DNA of 35,636 nucleotides from Deltaproteobacteria bacterium (GTDB lineage Bacteria; Myxococcota_A; UBA9160; UBA6930), in contig JAFDCZ010000016.1 in NCBI GenBank assembly GCA_019312665.1, forward strand, positions 1 through 35,636, in the 5' to 3' direction. Below are positions 24,598-31,696 of this stretch, piece by piece. The position numbers and the translations under genes were made by a program. Each line of letters begins with the position of its first letter. Position 1 is the stretch's first letter. The notes below the pieces were generated by a model. The model saw only the letters and a list, made by a program, of their open reading frames with translations, searched no databases and was not told where the DNA came from.

Positions 24598-25142
24598 CGA
24601 GGCCGGGAGCGCATGCGCTCCATCTGAGCCGCCACCTTGGCGGCATCGTTCACCATCTCGAAGACCCTGTAGGCGGGCTCTCCGAACAACACGAACCGGA
24701 TCTCTTCGAGGGTCGTCTCTCCTTCGAGATGCGAGCCAGCTTCCTCCAGCAGGATCTCGGCAGAGCGCTGCATCGAGACACCACCCACGCCGGCGCCGAT
24801 CGCAGGCACGGCGATCGATCGCAGCGCCTGACTGCGGGCCAACTCGAGGCTGGCCAACATCGCAGCACGCACACTCTCTTCGCTTGCCTGCCCCCCGAGC
24901 GGCATGCCCGCTGCGTGGATGACGTAGCGGGCCGGAAGATCGCCCGCCTCGGTGAGCGCTGCACCACCTACTTCGATCGGTCCGTGGGCATCGCATTCGG
25001 CCTGGATGCCAGGCCCGCCCTTCGCACGAATCGCGCCGGCTACGCCGGAGCCGAGCTGCAACTCGGAGTTGGCCGCGTTGACGATCGCATCGACTTCAGC
25101 CGTCGTGATGTCGCCCTCTTCGATGGCGATCCGTCCGCTCAT
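24594..25142 (-). CDS. Macro-domain protein (ADP-ribose or O-acetyl-ADP-ribose binding)
   Basis: The product has 182 aa. It shows the macro fold signature: IEEGDITTAEVDAIVNAANSEL, then GSGVAGAIRAKGGPGIQAEC, GGAALTEAGDLPARYVIHAAG and IAVPAIGAGVGGVSMQRSAE. The asparagine of VNAAN and the glycine-rich GSGVAGAI loop are those that contact ADP-ribose in MacroD-type deacetylases. The enzyme probably removes mono-ADP-ribose or acetyl groups from ADP-ribose, in the cytoplasm. A C-terminal helix (about residues 160-182) extends beyond the core. ATG 25142 overlaps the stop of the preceding gene (ATGA). Its place between an LPS gene and heme genes is unexplained. Confidence 0.9.
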   Translation of the reverse strand: MSGRIAIEEGDITTAEVDAIVNAANSELQLGSGVAGAIRAKGGPGIQAECDAHGPIEVGGAALTEAGDLPARYVIHAAGMPLGGQASEESVRAAMLASLELARSQALRSIAVPAIGAGVGGVSMQRSAEILLEEAGSHLEGETTLEEIRFVLFGEPAYRVFEMVNDAAKVAAQMERMRSRPR

Positions 25143-26116
25143 CGCCGCTTGCCTTTCGTCCGACCCGTGGCCTGTCCTTCGATGAGTCCTGCGGCGATCA
25201 ACGGAACCAGGATCTCGTGGTGACCGATCAACGAGAGGCCACGACCACCGAGCCGCGTGGGCCGCTCGACCACGTTCACGCTGGGACGGTACTGGCGAAT
25301 GAAATCGCAATTCACCGTCGTGAACTTCTCGACCTTGTTTCCCAGGTTACGGGCCAGGGCCAGGGCCTTCAAGAAGACCTCGGGCAGGATCACCGCCGAG
25401 CCGATATTGAAGAGCACGCCGCCCTCGAGAGCCGCGACCAGGCGGGTCAGTGTCTCGAAATCGCGATAGCTCGTAGCGCCTAACGCCGCACCATCCGCGC
25501 TCGGGTGCATGTGATGAATGTCGGTCCCGATGGCCACATGGATGGTGACGGGGATCCCGAGGCGGGCGGCATTCGCGAGGACCGAGCGATCCTTGTAGCG
25601 GAAACCCTTGCCCTCCAGGATCTCCCGCCCAACGGCCTCTCCCATACCGAGGCCCGCAGCGTGGCCAGCCACGATCGCTCCATTCAGCCGCTCGGAAGTC
25701 TCCCGGGCCATGCCGAAGCTGCCCTCGTCGAGGGCCGGCGCCACGTCTTCGCTGGTCTGGCCCATCATCGCCAGTTCCAGATCGTGGACGCAACCGGCGC
25801 CGTTCATCATCAGGCCCGAAACGAAGCCGCGCTCCATCAGGTCCACCACCACCGGGGCCAGACCGACCTTGATGAGGTGCGCACCGAAGCCCCAGAGGAT
25901 CAGCTTGTTCCTTGCGTGGGCGCGGCCCGCAGCGTCGATGGTCGCGCGCAGGTCTTTGGCTCCAAGAATCCCGGGAAGCCGATCCAGGAACTGCTGAAAA
26001 CCCGAGCCCGGCTCGTGGGGCACGCCTTCGAAAGAGCGCTTCACCTTGCTGAAACGCTCTCGTGCCGGATACGTGCGAATCTGGCTCCGATCGATCTGCG
26101 GCAGACGACGCGTCAC
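25139..26116 (-). CDS. Deoxyhypusine-synthase-like protein, bacterial type, function unknown
   Basis: The product has 325 aa. The layout recalls the NAD-binding deoxyhypusine synthase fold: NKLILWGFGAHLIKVGLAPVVVDLMERGFVSGLMMNGAGCVHDLELA, then TSEDVAPALDEGSFGMARET, GIPVTIHVAIGTDIHHMHP, and LFNIGSAVILPEVFLKAL near the region where the family has its GG-P loop. I cannot find the eukaryotic active-site lysine segment; GGRGLSLIGHHEILVPLIAAGL stands where it would be. Bacteria lack eIF5A, so classical deoxyhypusine synthesis is unlikely. The GTG start is inside the gmhA stop (GTGA), so its job may be tied to the heptose pathway or the operon. The family call is tentative. Confidence 0.5.
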   Translation of the reverse strand: MTRRLPQIDRSQIRTYPARERFSKVKRSFEGVPHEPGSGFQQFLDRLPGILGAKDLRATIDAAGRAHARNKLILWGFGAHLIKVGLAPVVVDLMERGFVSGLMMNGAGCVHDLELAMMGQTSEDVAPALDEGSFGMARETSERLNGAIVAGHAAGLGMGEAVGREILEGKGFRYKDRSVLANAARLGIPVTIHVAIGTDIHHMHPSADGAALGATSYRDFETLTRLVAALEGGVLFNIGSAVILPEVFLKALALARNLGNKVEKFTTVNCDFIRQYRPSVNVVERPTRLGGRGLSLIGHHEILVPLIAAGLIEGQATGRTKGKRR

Positions 26117-26709
26117 ACGTCCTCCGGGTAGAGGATCTCGTCCACGACCTCGGCAATCGTGTGGAGGATTGCGATATGGGATTCCTGCACACGCTGGGTG
26201 TCATCCGAAGGGACGACCAGCGGCAGATCCACCCGCCCGGCGAGCTTGCCACCGCCCTTCCCCAGCAAGCCAATCGTTTGCATGCCCCGGCGAGCGGCCT
26301 CATCGATCGCCGCCAGGGCATTCGGCGAGTTGCCGGAGGTCGAGATCGCGATGGCAATATCCCCCGTCACGCCGTGGGCTTCAATCAAGCGGGCGAACAA
26401 GCGATCGAAGCCGTAGTCGTTTCCGATGGCCGTCAGGTCCGAAGAGTTGGCGGTCAGCGCGAGCGCCGGCAGCGCGGGCCGATCCCTGGTGAGCCGGCCC
26501 GTCCATTCCGTCGCGATGTGCTGCGCGTCGGACGCTGATCCGCCGTTGCCAAACAGGAGCACTTTGCCGCCCGAGCGGAAGGCCTCCGCCACCCAGCCGC
26601 CGGCACGGGCGATCTCCTCGGAAAGACCTTCTGCCACGCCGCGCTTGACGCGGGCGCTCTCTTCCAAGCTTTCACGAACCCGAGCAACGGGATCGAAAGA
26701 AGAACCCAC
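26113..26709 (-). CDS. gmhA: Phosphoheptose isomerase (SIS domain)
   Basis: The product has 198 aa. GmhA isomerises sedoheptulose 7-phosphate to D-glycero-heptose 7-phosphate, the first step to the heptose of LPS inner core. Signatures are KVLLFGNGGSASDAQHIATEW, ALTANSSDLTAIGNDYGFDRLFARLIEA, AIAISTSGNSPNALAAIDEA and ESHIAILHTIAEVVDEIL, which supply the sugar-phosphate and metal contacts. Length agrees with the family (about 190-200). I choose GTG 26709, with AAGGAT upstream, over the longer frame to 26862, whose extra residues show no family resemblance. It is the first gene of the nine-gene operon ending at 18787. Confidence 0.93.
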   Translation of the reverse strand: MGSSFDPVARVRESLEESARVKRGVAEGLSEEIARAGGWVAEAFRSGGKVLLFGNGGSASDAQHIATEWTGRLTRDRPALPALALTANSSDLTAIGNDYGFDRLFARLIEAHGVTGDIAIAISTSGNSPNALAAIDEAARRGMQTIGLLGKGGGKLAGRVDLPLVVPSDDTQRVQESHIAILHTIAEVVDEILYPEDV

Positions 26710-26906
26710 GCGCAGAGATCCTTTCGCAATGCTGACGCCCCGCAGTGGGGCGATTGCACCAAACCCGTGCAGGGGAGCCAAAGAAGGGAAAACCGAAGAA
26801 AACCCTGCAATATCAGGTAGATCGGGCGTTTCCAACATACCTGGCCGGTTTCGGGGCGTCAATTCTCCCAGCCGGGTGCGCCAAGCCCCACTGCTATGCT
26901 GCCGGA
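26710..26906. promoter_or_regulatory. Divergent intergenic region, likely promoters for the gmhA-heme operon and the rhodanese-like gene
   Basis: This 197-bp gap is richer in A and T than its surroundings. On the minus strand TTGGAA, 17 nt and TATTGC (around 26810-26840) form a weak sigma-70-like pair. A 6-bp hairpin (CGCCCC at 26736-26741, GGGGCG at 26747-26752, loop GCAGT) lies in the presumed gmhA leader, 27 bp before its start. Nothing here matches a riboswitch I can name. Promoter assignment is tentative. Confidence 0.35.
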
Positions 26907-27308
26907 GTGATCCGCGCGCTTCCCCTGCTCCTGATGGCCGCCTTGCTCACCTTCCCCGCCTGCCGGGACGGCTTTGGCAGCCTGCTCGAACGAGGCGGCA
27001 AGACACCGATTCGTGAGATTTCCGCTGATGAAGCCGCAGCGCTCGTGGAGACCGGAGCGGTCACCATCGTTCATCCCCTGCCTCGAGACGCCAGGGCCCC
27101 TGCCCTCCCAAATGCTGTTTGGCTCGAACCGGACGATCCGATTCCGGACGCCTGGCTGGACCCTCCTCATCCGATCGTCGTCATCGGACAGCCCGAAGCG
27201 GCCATGGCGCTGGCGGCTCGCCTCGCCCGCGCTGGAGCGGGCTCCCTGGCGGTGGTCACGGGCGAACTCGATTCGCTCTCGGAGCGGCGCACAGCCCGGC
27301 ACCGATGA
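26907..27308 (+). CDS. Rhodanese-like protein without active-site cysteine, exported or lipoprotein-like
   Basis: The product has 133 aa starting at GTG 26907. A short signal-like N-terminus (IRALPLLLMAALLTFPAC) ends at a cysteine that could be lipidated, although the box FPAC is not canonical. The rest resembles a rhodanese fold: IREISADEAAALVETGAVTIVHPLP, PNAVWLEPDD, then HPIVVIGQPEAAMALAARLARAGAGSLAVVTGEL. The position that holds the catalytic cysteine (VVxC) has VVIGQ, so sulfurtransferase activity is not expected. It lies 74 bp upstream of thioredoxin. The fold call rests on pattern alone. Confidence 0.6.
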   Translation: MIRALPLLLMAALLTFPACRDGFGSLLERGGKTPIREISADEAAALVETGAVTIVHPLPRDARAPALPNAVWLEPDDPIPDAWLDPPHPIVVIGQPEAAMALAARLARAGAGSLAVVTGELDSLSERRTARHR

Positions 27309-27315
27309 CACGGAG

Positions 27316-27342
27316 TTGACGTCGGGCTTCTGGTGGTAAGCT
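27316..27342 (+). promoter_or_regulatory. Candidate promoter for trxA
   Basis: TTGACG (27316-27321) and TAAGCT (27337-27342) are separated by 15 nt and lie about 40 bp before the trxA ATG. The -35 match is good, but the -10 match and the spacing are weak. Confidence 0.3.
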
Positions 27343-27382
27343 TCCCGGGAGCGCTCAAGACGACAGGGAGAACCAGCAGGTC

Positions 27383-27706
27383 ATGGCCGAGATCATCGAT
27401 GTCACGGATGCCAACTTCGAGCAGGAGGTCCTCCAATCGGACACTCCGATCATCATCGACTTCTGGGCCGAATGGTGCGCCCCTTGTCGGGCCATCGCGC
27501 CGATCGTCAAGGAGCTGGCGGGTACCTACGACGGCAAGGTGAAGATCGTCAAGATGAACATCGACGAGAACCCGGCCACCCCGGGCAAATACGGTGTCCG
27601 CGCGATCCCCACCGTCCTCGCCTTCAAGGACGGAGCGGTCGTCGAGCAGATCACCGGCGCCCGCCCGAAGAGCGCCTTCGAAGAGATGGCGGCGAAGCTC
27701 GTCTAG
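27383..27706 (+). CDS. trxA: Thioredoxin
   Basis: The product has 107 aa, the usual size of a cytoplasmic thioredoxin that reduces protein disulfides. The core is IIIDFWAEWCAPCRAIAPIVKELA with redox cysteines Cys32 and Cys35. The cis-proline is in VRAIPTVLAFKDG. The middle residue pair is Ala-Pro instead of the classical Gly-Pro, a variant common in many bacteria. No signal peptide is present. The start ATG follows CAGGTC weakly. It is followed by structured repeat copy C and then the convergent rod operon. Confidence 0.96.
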   Translation: MAEIIDVTDANFEQEVLQSDTPIIIDFWAEWCAPCRAIAPIVKELAGTYDGKVKIVKMNIDENPATPGKYGVRAIPTVLAFKDGAVVEQITGARPKSAFEEMAAKLV

Positions 27707-27722
27707 CCTCCCCTCTTTCTTG

Positions 27723-28129
27723 AGGCCGCCTTGCTTCTCTTGTGTGACATCGAGTCGCCGGGGCTGGGCACAGGCCGGGCGGAATGGCTCGGCTGCGGAT
27801 CGGGTGACCGCGTAGAGAGTAGGACAGGGTGTTGCCCTCTGTGGCTTCGCCACGGGCAACCTACGCGCACGCCGGACGTTGCCTATGCCTGCGCTTTATT
27901 TCCGCCCGGCCTGCGCCCAGCCCCGGCGAAGCGGTTCCAGTTGCCAGCACGGCGAATCGCGGGGCGGGGGGCGATCAGCGCGGAAGTAAAAGCGGAGCCA
28001 GGCCCGAGAGTACGCGCCCTCGGACTGCGCGCTCGGCAAACTCGGTGCACGCGCGTTCGAGGGTCTGGTGAGCCATGGAGCGCTGGGCGCCCCCCGCCCC
28101 GCGATCCACCCCGAGGAGCGAAGTGGCCT
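27723..28129 (+). repeat. Structured intergenic repeat, copy C
   Basis: A complete 407-bp copy lies between convergent trxA and rodA. The outer stem pairs 27723-27739 with 28113-28129 (13 Watson-Crick, 3 G-U and 1 mismatch of 17 as plus-strand RNA); its sequence differs from copies A and B, yet it pairs. Hairpin 1 has 30-nt arms, 27755-27784 and 27900-27929 (29 of 30), around a 115-nt loop as in copy B. The inner hairpin at 27831-27860 has GTGGC/GCCAC where copy B has GCGGC/GCCGC, a compensating change. Hairpin 2 has 26-nt arms, 27956-27981 and 28080-28105 (24 of 26), around a 98-nt loop that differs from copy B at only one base. The 13 bp before the element and the 31 bp after it show no other feature. 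Confidence 0.9.
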
Positions 28130-28160
28130 TCCGCAGGTTTGGCTGTGCGCAGGGGAGGCG

Positions 28161-29273
28161 TTAGAAGATGTAGCGCCGCATCGAGACGTTCATGAGGAGG
28201 CCGACGGCCACGAGGTTGGCCAGGAGTTGGGAGCCGCCGTAGGAGACCAGGGGGAGCGGGACGCCAATCACCGGGGCCAGACCTAACACCATCGCAACGT
28301 TGATGACGGCGGGCCAGAACAGCATGCCGACGACTCCGATGGCGAGCATCGCGCCGAAGCTGTCTTTCGAGTTGTTGGCGACCACGAGGCCCCAGATCAG
28401 CAGCATGAAGTAGATGGCGAGCAGTGTGACGGAGCCGAGGAAACCCCATTCCTCGGCGAGTACCGAGAAGGCGAAGTCCGAGTGCTGGGTCGGGAGGAAT
28501 TGGAGCTGGGTCTGGGTGCCCTCGAGATATCCCTTGCCGAAGAACTCACCGGAACCGACCGCGATGCGGGACTGGATCTGCTGGTAGCCGGAAGCTAGCT
28601 GGTCTCGGGACGGATCCAGGAAATCGAGGATGCGCTCTTTCTGGTAACCCTTGAACACGTAGGTCCAGAGGCCCGCGAGTGCCACGACACCGGCAGCACT
28701 GAGCGCGGCCCAGGCGCGGGCGGGGATGCGCACGAACAACAGGTAGGTGGCCGCGATCAGCATCGTCAGAACAGCAACCCCCATATCTCTCTGCAAGACG
28801 ATCAAACCCACCGGCCCGGCTGCAATCAGGGCGGGCCCCCAGAGATCGCGGACGCGACGGATCTCACTGGGCGGATTGCGGTGGAAGTAGCGGGCCATGG
28901 CCAGGACCAGGCCCACCTTCGCGAGCTCTGCCGGCTGCAGGCTGAGGGGGCCGTAGATCAACCATGAGCGGTTCCCGCGCGTGACAGGAGCCAGGACGAG
29001 GGTCGATGCGACCAGCAAGAGCGTGCCCACGTAAACCGGCACGGCCAGGCGTTCGAGGCGTCGGTAGTCGAGCACGAGCGCGACCAGCATCCCGATGGTG
29101 GCAACGCCCAGGGCAAGCATCTGGCGGCGAAACTCCGGCGGCAGGCCTGATTCCACCCCAGGTGATGATGCCGAGTAGAGATTCGCGAGCCCGATCCCCA
29201 GCACGCACGTCACGAGGCCGAGCAACACCCAGTCGAAGTGCTGCAGGGAGCGCCGGTCAATCCCCGGAGTCAT
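28161..29273 (-). CDS. rodA: Rod shape-determining peptidoglycan glycosyltransferase RodA (SEDS family)
   Basis: The product has 370 aa with about ten membrane spans. RodA polymerises lipid II glycan strands and works with PBP2 in the elongasome. Family signatures are FDWVLLGLVTCVLGIGLANLYSA at the start, GPLSLQPAELAKVGLVLAMARYF with the loop proline, LIVLQRDMGVAVLTMLI with the catalytic aspartate, PTQHSDFAFSVLAEEWGFLG, and PVIGVPLPLVSYGGSQLLANLVAVGLL at the end. The start is ATG 29273, with AGGGAG six bases upstream, overlapping mrdA by 17 bp. It is the last gene of mreB-mreC-mreD-mrdA-rodA and ends 31 bp from repeat copy C. Confidence 0.96.
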   Translation of the reverse strand: MTPGIDRRSLQHFDWVLLGLVTCVLGIGLANLYSASSPGVESGLPPEFRRQMLALGVATIGMLVALVLDYRRLERLAVPVYVGTLLLVASTLVLAPVTRGNRSWLIYGPLSLQPAELAKVGLVLAMARYFHRNPPSEIRRVRDLWGPALIAAGPVGLIVLQRDMGVAVLTMLIAATYLLFVRIPARAWAALSAAGVVALAGLWTYVFKGYQKERILDFLDPSRDQLASGYQQIQSRIAVGSGEFFGKGYLEGTQTQLQFLPTQHSDFAFSVLAEEWGFLGSVTLLAIYFMLLIWGLVVANNSKDSFGAMLAIGVVGMLFWPAVINVAMVLGLAPVIGVPLPLVSYGGSQLLANLVAVGLLMNVSMRRYIF

Positions 29274-31152
29274 TCTGTTCTCCCTCGGTCGCGGCGACCA
29301 GCGGCCCGCCGTTCTTCTTTTCGAAGTAGCGGGCCAGGATACGCTGGGCGATGGGGGCCGCGGCCGTACTGCCGTGGAGACCGTGCTCGACGAAGACGGC
29401 CACGGCGATCTCCGGATCGTCCGCCGGGGCAAAGGCACCGAACCAACCGTGATCGCGTTGGCGCATCGGGATCTCGTTCTCCTTCAGGCCCTCCACCCGA
29501 TCGAGACGAACGACCTGAGCCGTGCCGGTCTTCCCCGCAACCTCGACACCGGGTACACGCGCGCGTGCGCCTGTCCCGTGGGGTTCCTCCACGACAGCGC
29601 GCAGCCCACGGCGAACCAGGGCGAGCCGGGCCGGCGTCACAGGCACTTCGCCGGTCTGCTCCGTCGGGAAGCTCTTCACGGTGATTCCGTCCTGGGTCTC
29701 GAGCCGCAACACCAGCCTTGGCTTCATCACCTTGCCACCGTTGGCGAGAGCGGCGTAGGCGACCGCGAGTTGCAACGGCGTGTAGAGGTTGAAGCCCTGA
29801 CCGATGCTTGCCGACACGGTCTCGCCGGGATACCAGGGCTGCCCGAAGCGCCGCCGCTTCCACGCACTGCTCGGCACCAACCCTGGCGCCTCGGAGCCCA
29901 GGCCCAAGCCCGGCGTGCGGCCGATGCCGAAAGCCTTCACGTAGATGGCAAGCCGGTCGATGCCGAGCTTCTCACCGTAGGTATAGAAAAACACGTCGCA
30001 GGATTCGCGCAAGGCGTCCATGAGGTTCACCGTGCCATGCCCTGCGCGCTTCCAACAGCGGTAGCTGCGGCCGCCGAACCGGAAGAACCCAGGACAGTAG
30101 GCCGTCGTCTGCGGATCGATCACGCCCTCTTGCAAGAGAGCAGCGGCCACGATCGCCTTATGGGTCGAGCCCGGTGGATAGTGATTCTGGATCGAGCGAT
30201 TCTGGAGAGGATCCCATTCATCCGAGGTGAGTCCCCTCCAGGTGGCCGTATCGATACCACCGGCAAAAGAGTTCGGGTCGAAGGCCGGCCGCGAGACCAT
30301 CGCGAGTACATCACCGGTCTCCACATCGAGGGCCACGGCGGCACCCATTCGCGGGGGCTCGCCTTCGGGAACCTCCGCGAAGCCTTCCTCGGCAGCGAGC
30401 TGCAGATCGCGATCGAGGCTCAGCACCACCCGTCCTCCCGGCACGGCGGGTACCTCCAGGAGCGGATCTCCCACTTGGCGGCCGGCGACGTCCACGACGA
30501 CATTCCGGCCGCCCTCCCGCCCGCGGAGGTGGGCCTCGAAGCTCGCCTCCAGGCCGGTCTGGCCGATCACATCGCCGGAACGGTAATCCTGGAACTCCTC
30601 GCGTTCGAGTTGGTCGGCCCGGATCTCTCCGATCGTTCCGAGCAGATGAGCAGCCAGGGAGCCGGAGAGATAATGGCGCCGCGGTTCGACGTGGGTTCGA
30701 ACGCCGGGCATCGCGAACCGATGGGACTCGACGCGGGCAAGCGTCTCGAAATCGAGATCATCCGCCAGCACGCGAGGACGAAAGCGCCGGATCCCCTTGC
30801 TCGAGCCCGCCTTTGCGTCCAGCTCCGCCGGGACCGCCCCCAGCAACTGCCCGAGCGCCGCGAACGTACGATCACGGGAAGAAAGATCGTTAGGTATCAC
30901 CTCCAACCGATAGGCCGGACGCGTCGTGGCGAGCACCCTGCCCTCACGGTCGAGCACTTCACCCCGGGGTGCTTCCAGGCGCACCTGCCGGACCGAGTTC
31001 TGCTCGGAGCGCCGGCGCAACTCGTCCCCTTCCAGGATCTGAAGCTGGAAGAGCCGGATCACGAAAACGAGCAGGACCAGAAGGATCAAGGCAGCTGCCA
31101 GGCGCAGCCGTCCTTCGATCGGCGGCTGCCCTCCCGCCAGACGGGTACTCAC
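29257..31152 (-). CDS. mrdA: Penicillin-binding protein 2 (elongation transpeptidase)
   Basis: The product has 631 aa. PBP2 cross-links peptidoglycan during side-wall growth, anchored by one N-terminal span (about residues 15-35, LRLAAALILLVLLVFVIRLF). The dimerisation or pedestal domain has APRGEVLDREGRVLATTRPAY and HLLGTIGEI. The transpeptidase domain contains NHYPPGSTHKAIVAAALL with the nucleophilic serine and lysine (STHK), then DALRESCDVFFYTYGEKLG (SCD as the SxN-equivalent motif) and VAGKTGTAQVV (KTGT). The start is GTG 31152, with GGAG seven bases upstream and 13 bp after mreD. The C-terminal tail is short and acidic. Confidence 0.96.
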   Translation of the reverse strand: MSTRLAGGQPPIEGRLRLAAALILLVLLVFVIRLFQLQILEGDELRRRSEQNSVRQVRLEAPRGEVLDREGRVLATTRPAYRLEVIPNDLSSRDRTFAALGQLLGAVPAELDAKAGSSKGIRRFRPRVLADDLDFETLARVESHRFAMPGVRTHVEPRRHYLSGSLAAHLLGTIGEIRADQLEREEFQDYRSGDVIGQTGLEASFEAHLRGREGGRNVVVDVAGRQVGDPLLEVPAVPGGRVVLSLDRDLQLAAEEGFAEVPEGEPPRMGAAVALDVETGDVLAMVSRPAFDPNSFAGGIDTATWRGLTSDEWDPLQNRSIQNHYPPGSTHKAIVAAALLQEGVIDPQTTAYCPGFFRFGGRSYRCWKRAGHGTVNLMDALRESCDVFFYTYGEKLGIDRLAIYVKAFGIGRTPGLGLGSEAPGLVPSSAWKRRRFGQPWYPGETVSASIGQGFNLYTPLQLAVAYAALANGGKVMKPRLVLRLETQDGITVKSFPTEQTGEVPVTPARLALVRRGLRAVVEEPHGTGARARVPGVEVAGKTGTAQVVRLDRVEGLKENEIPMRQRDHGWFGAFAPADDPEIAVAVFVEHGLHGSTAAAPIAQRILARYFEKKNGGPLVAATEGEQNDSGD

Positions 31153-31165
31153 GGCGCAGCTCCAT

Positions 31166-31696
31166 TCACAAGGAGGGCCGTCCCGTCTCGAGGCGCATTT
31201 CCCGCCTGGCCTGACTCTCGTCCAGCCGGTCGACAAGGCCCCGAGCCAGGCTCCCGACGAAAGGTGCGCAGACCCCTGTCACGGCTGCCCGTACCAGCAC
31301 ACCCCCCACCTCGGAACCGTGAAACGTGAGGCCCAGGAAGAACCAACTGCCCAGAACGAGCAGGGCCGCATCGGCCAGGGTCATCACGGTAACGAAGACG
31401 ATGAGTGGGAAACCGTGGCGAAGATCGAGATGGGCGGCGATCCCGCGGGTCGCGACCACCTCCAGGATGCGCAGCATCGCTTGTTGTCCGAGCAGGCTTC
31501 CTGAAAGTGCGTCGGCACCGAGCCCGAGCACTGCCGCCACGAGGAGTCCCTCACCTGGGCCTAGCACCAGGCCGGCGGCGACCGCCGCGAGGAGCGATGC
31601 CTGAGGGACGAAGCGCACCGGCATCCAGGCCGCCAGGGCGCTCTCGACCACCAGCGCCAGCAGCCCGAGGAGAAGCAGCACCACCGCTTTCCTCAC
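31166..31696 (-). CDS. mreD: Rod shape-determining protein MreD
   Basis: The product has 176 aa and about five membrane spans (RKAVVLLLLGLLALVVESAL at the start). FVPQASLLAAVAAGLVLGPGEGLLVAAVLGLGADALSG is the conserved central segment, and GQQAMLRILEVVATRGI follows. MreD links MreC and the elongasome in the inner membrane. The sequence is variable in the family, so the call also leans on its place between mreC and mrdA. The GTG start overlaps the mreC stop (GTGA). Confidence 0.9.
   Translation of the reverse strand: MRKAVVLLLLGLLALVVESALAAWMPVRFVPQASLLAAVAAGLVLGPGEGLLVAAVLGLGADALSGSLLGQQAMLRILEVVATRGIAAHLDLRHGFPLIVFVTVMTLADAALLVLGSWFFLGLTFHGSEVGGVLVRAAVTGVCAPFVGSLARGLVDRLDESQARREMRLETGRPSL

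Noticed and set aside
26745..26906. An upstream extension of the rhodanese-like gene to 26745
   Set aside because: The extra residues are basic and unlike a signal peptide, and they cover the probable gmhA promoter region. The GTG at 26907 directly precedes the hydrophobic segment.
594..28160. Insertion sequences or prophage remnants in the intergenic regions
   Set aside because: No transposase, integrase or clear target-site duplication was found. The only repeated DNA is the structured element family, whose mobility is unproven.
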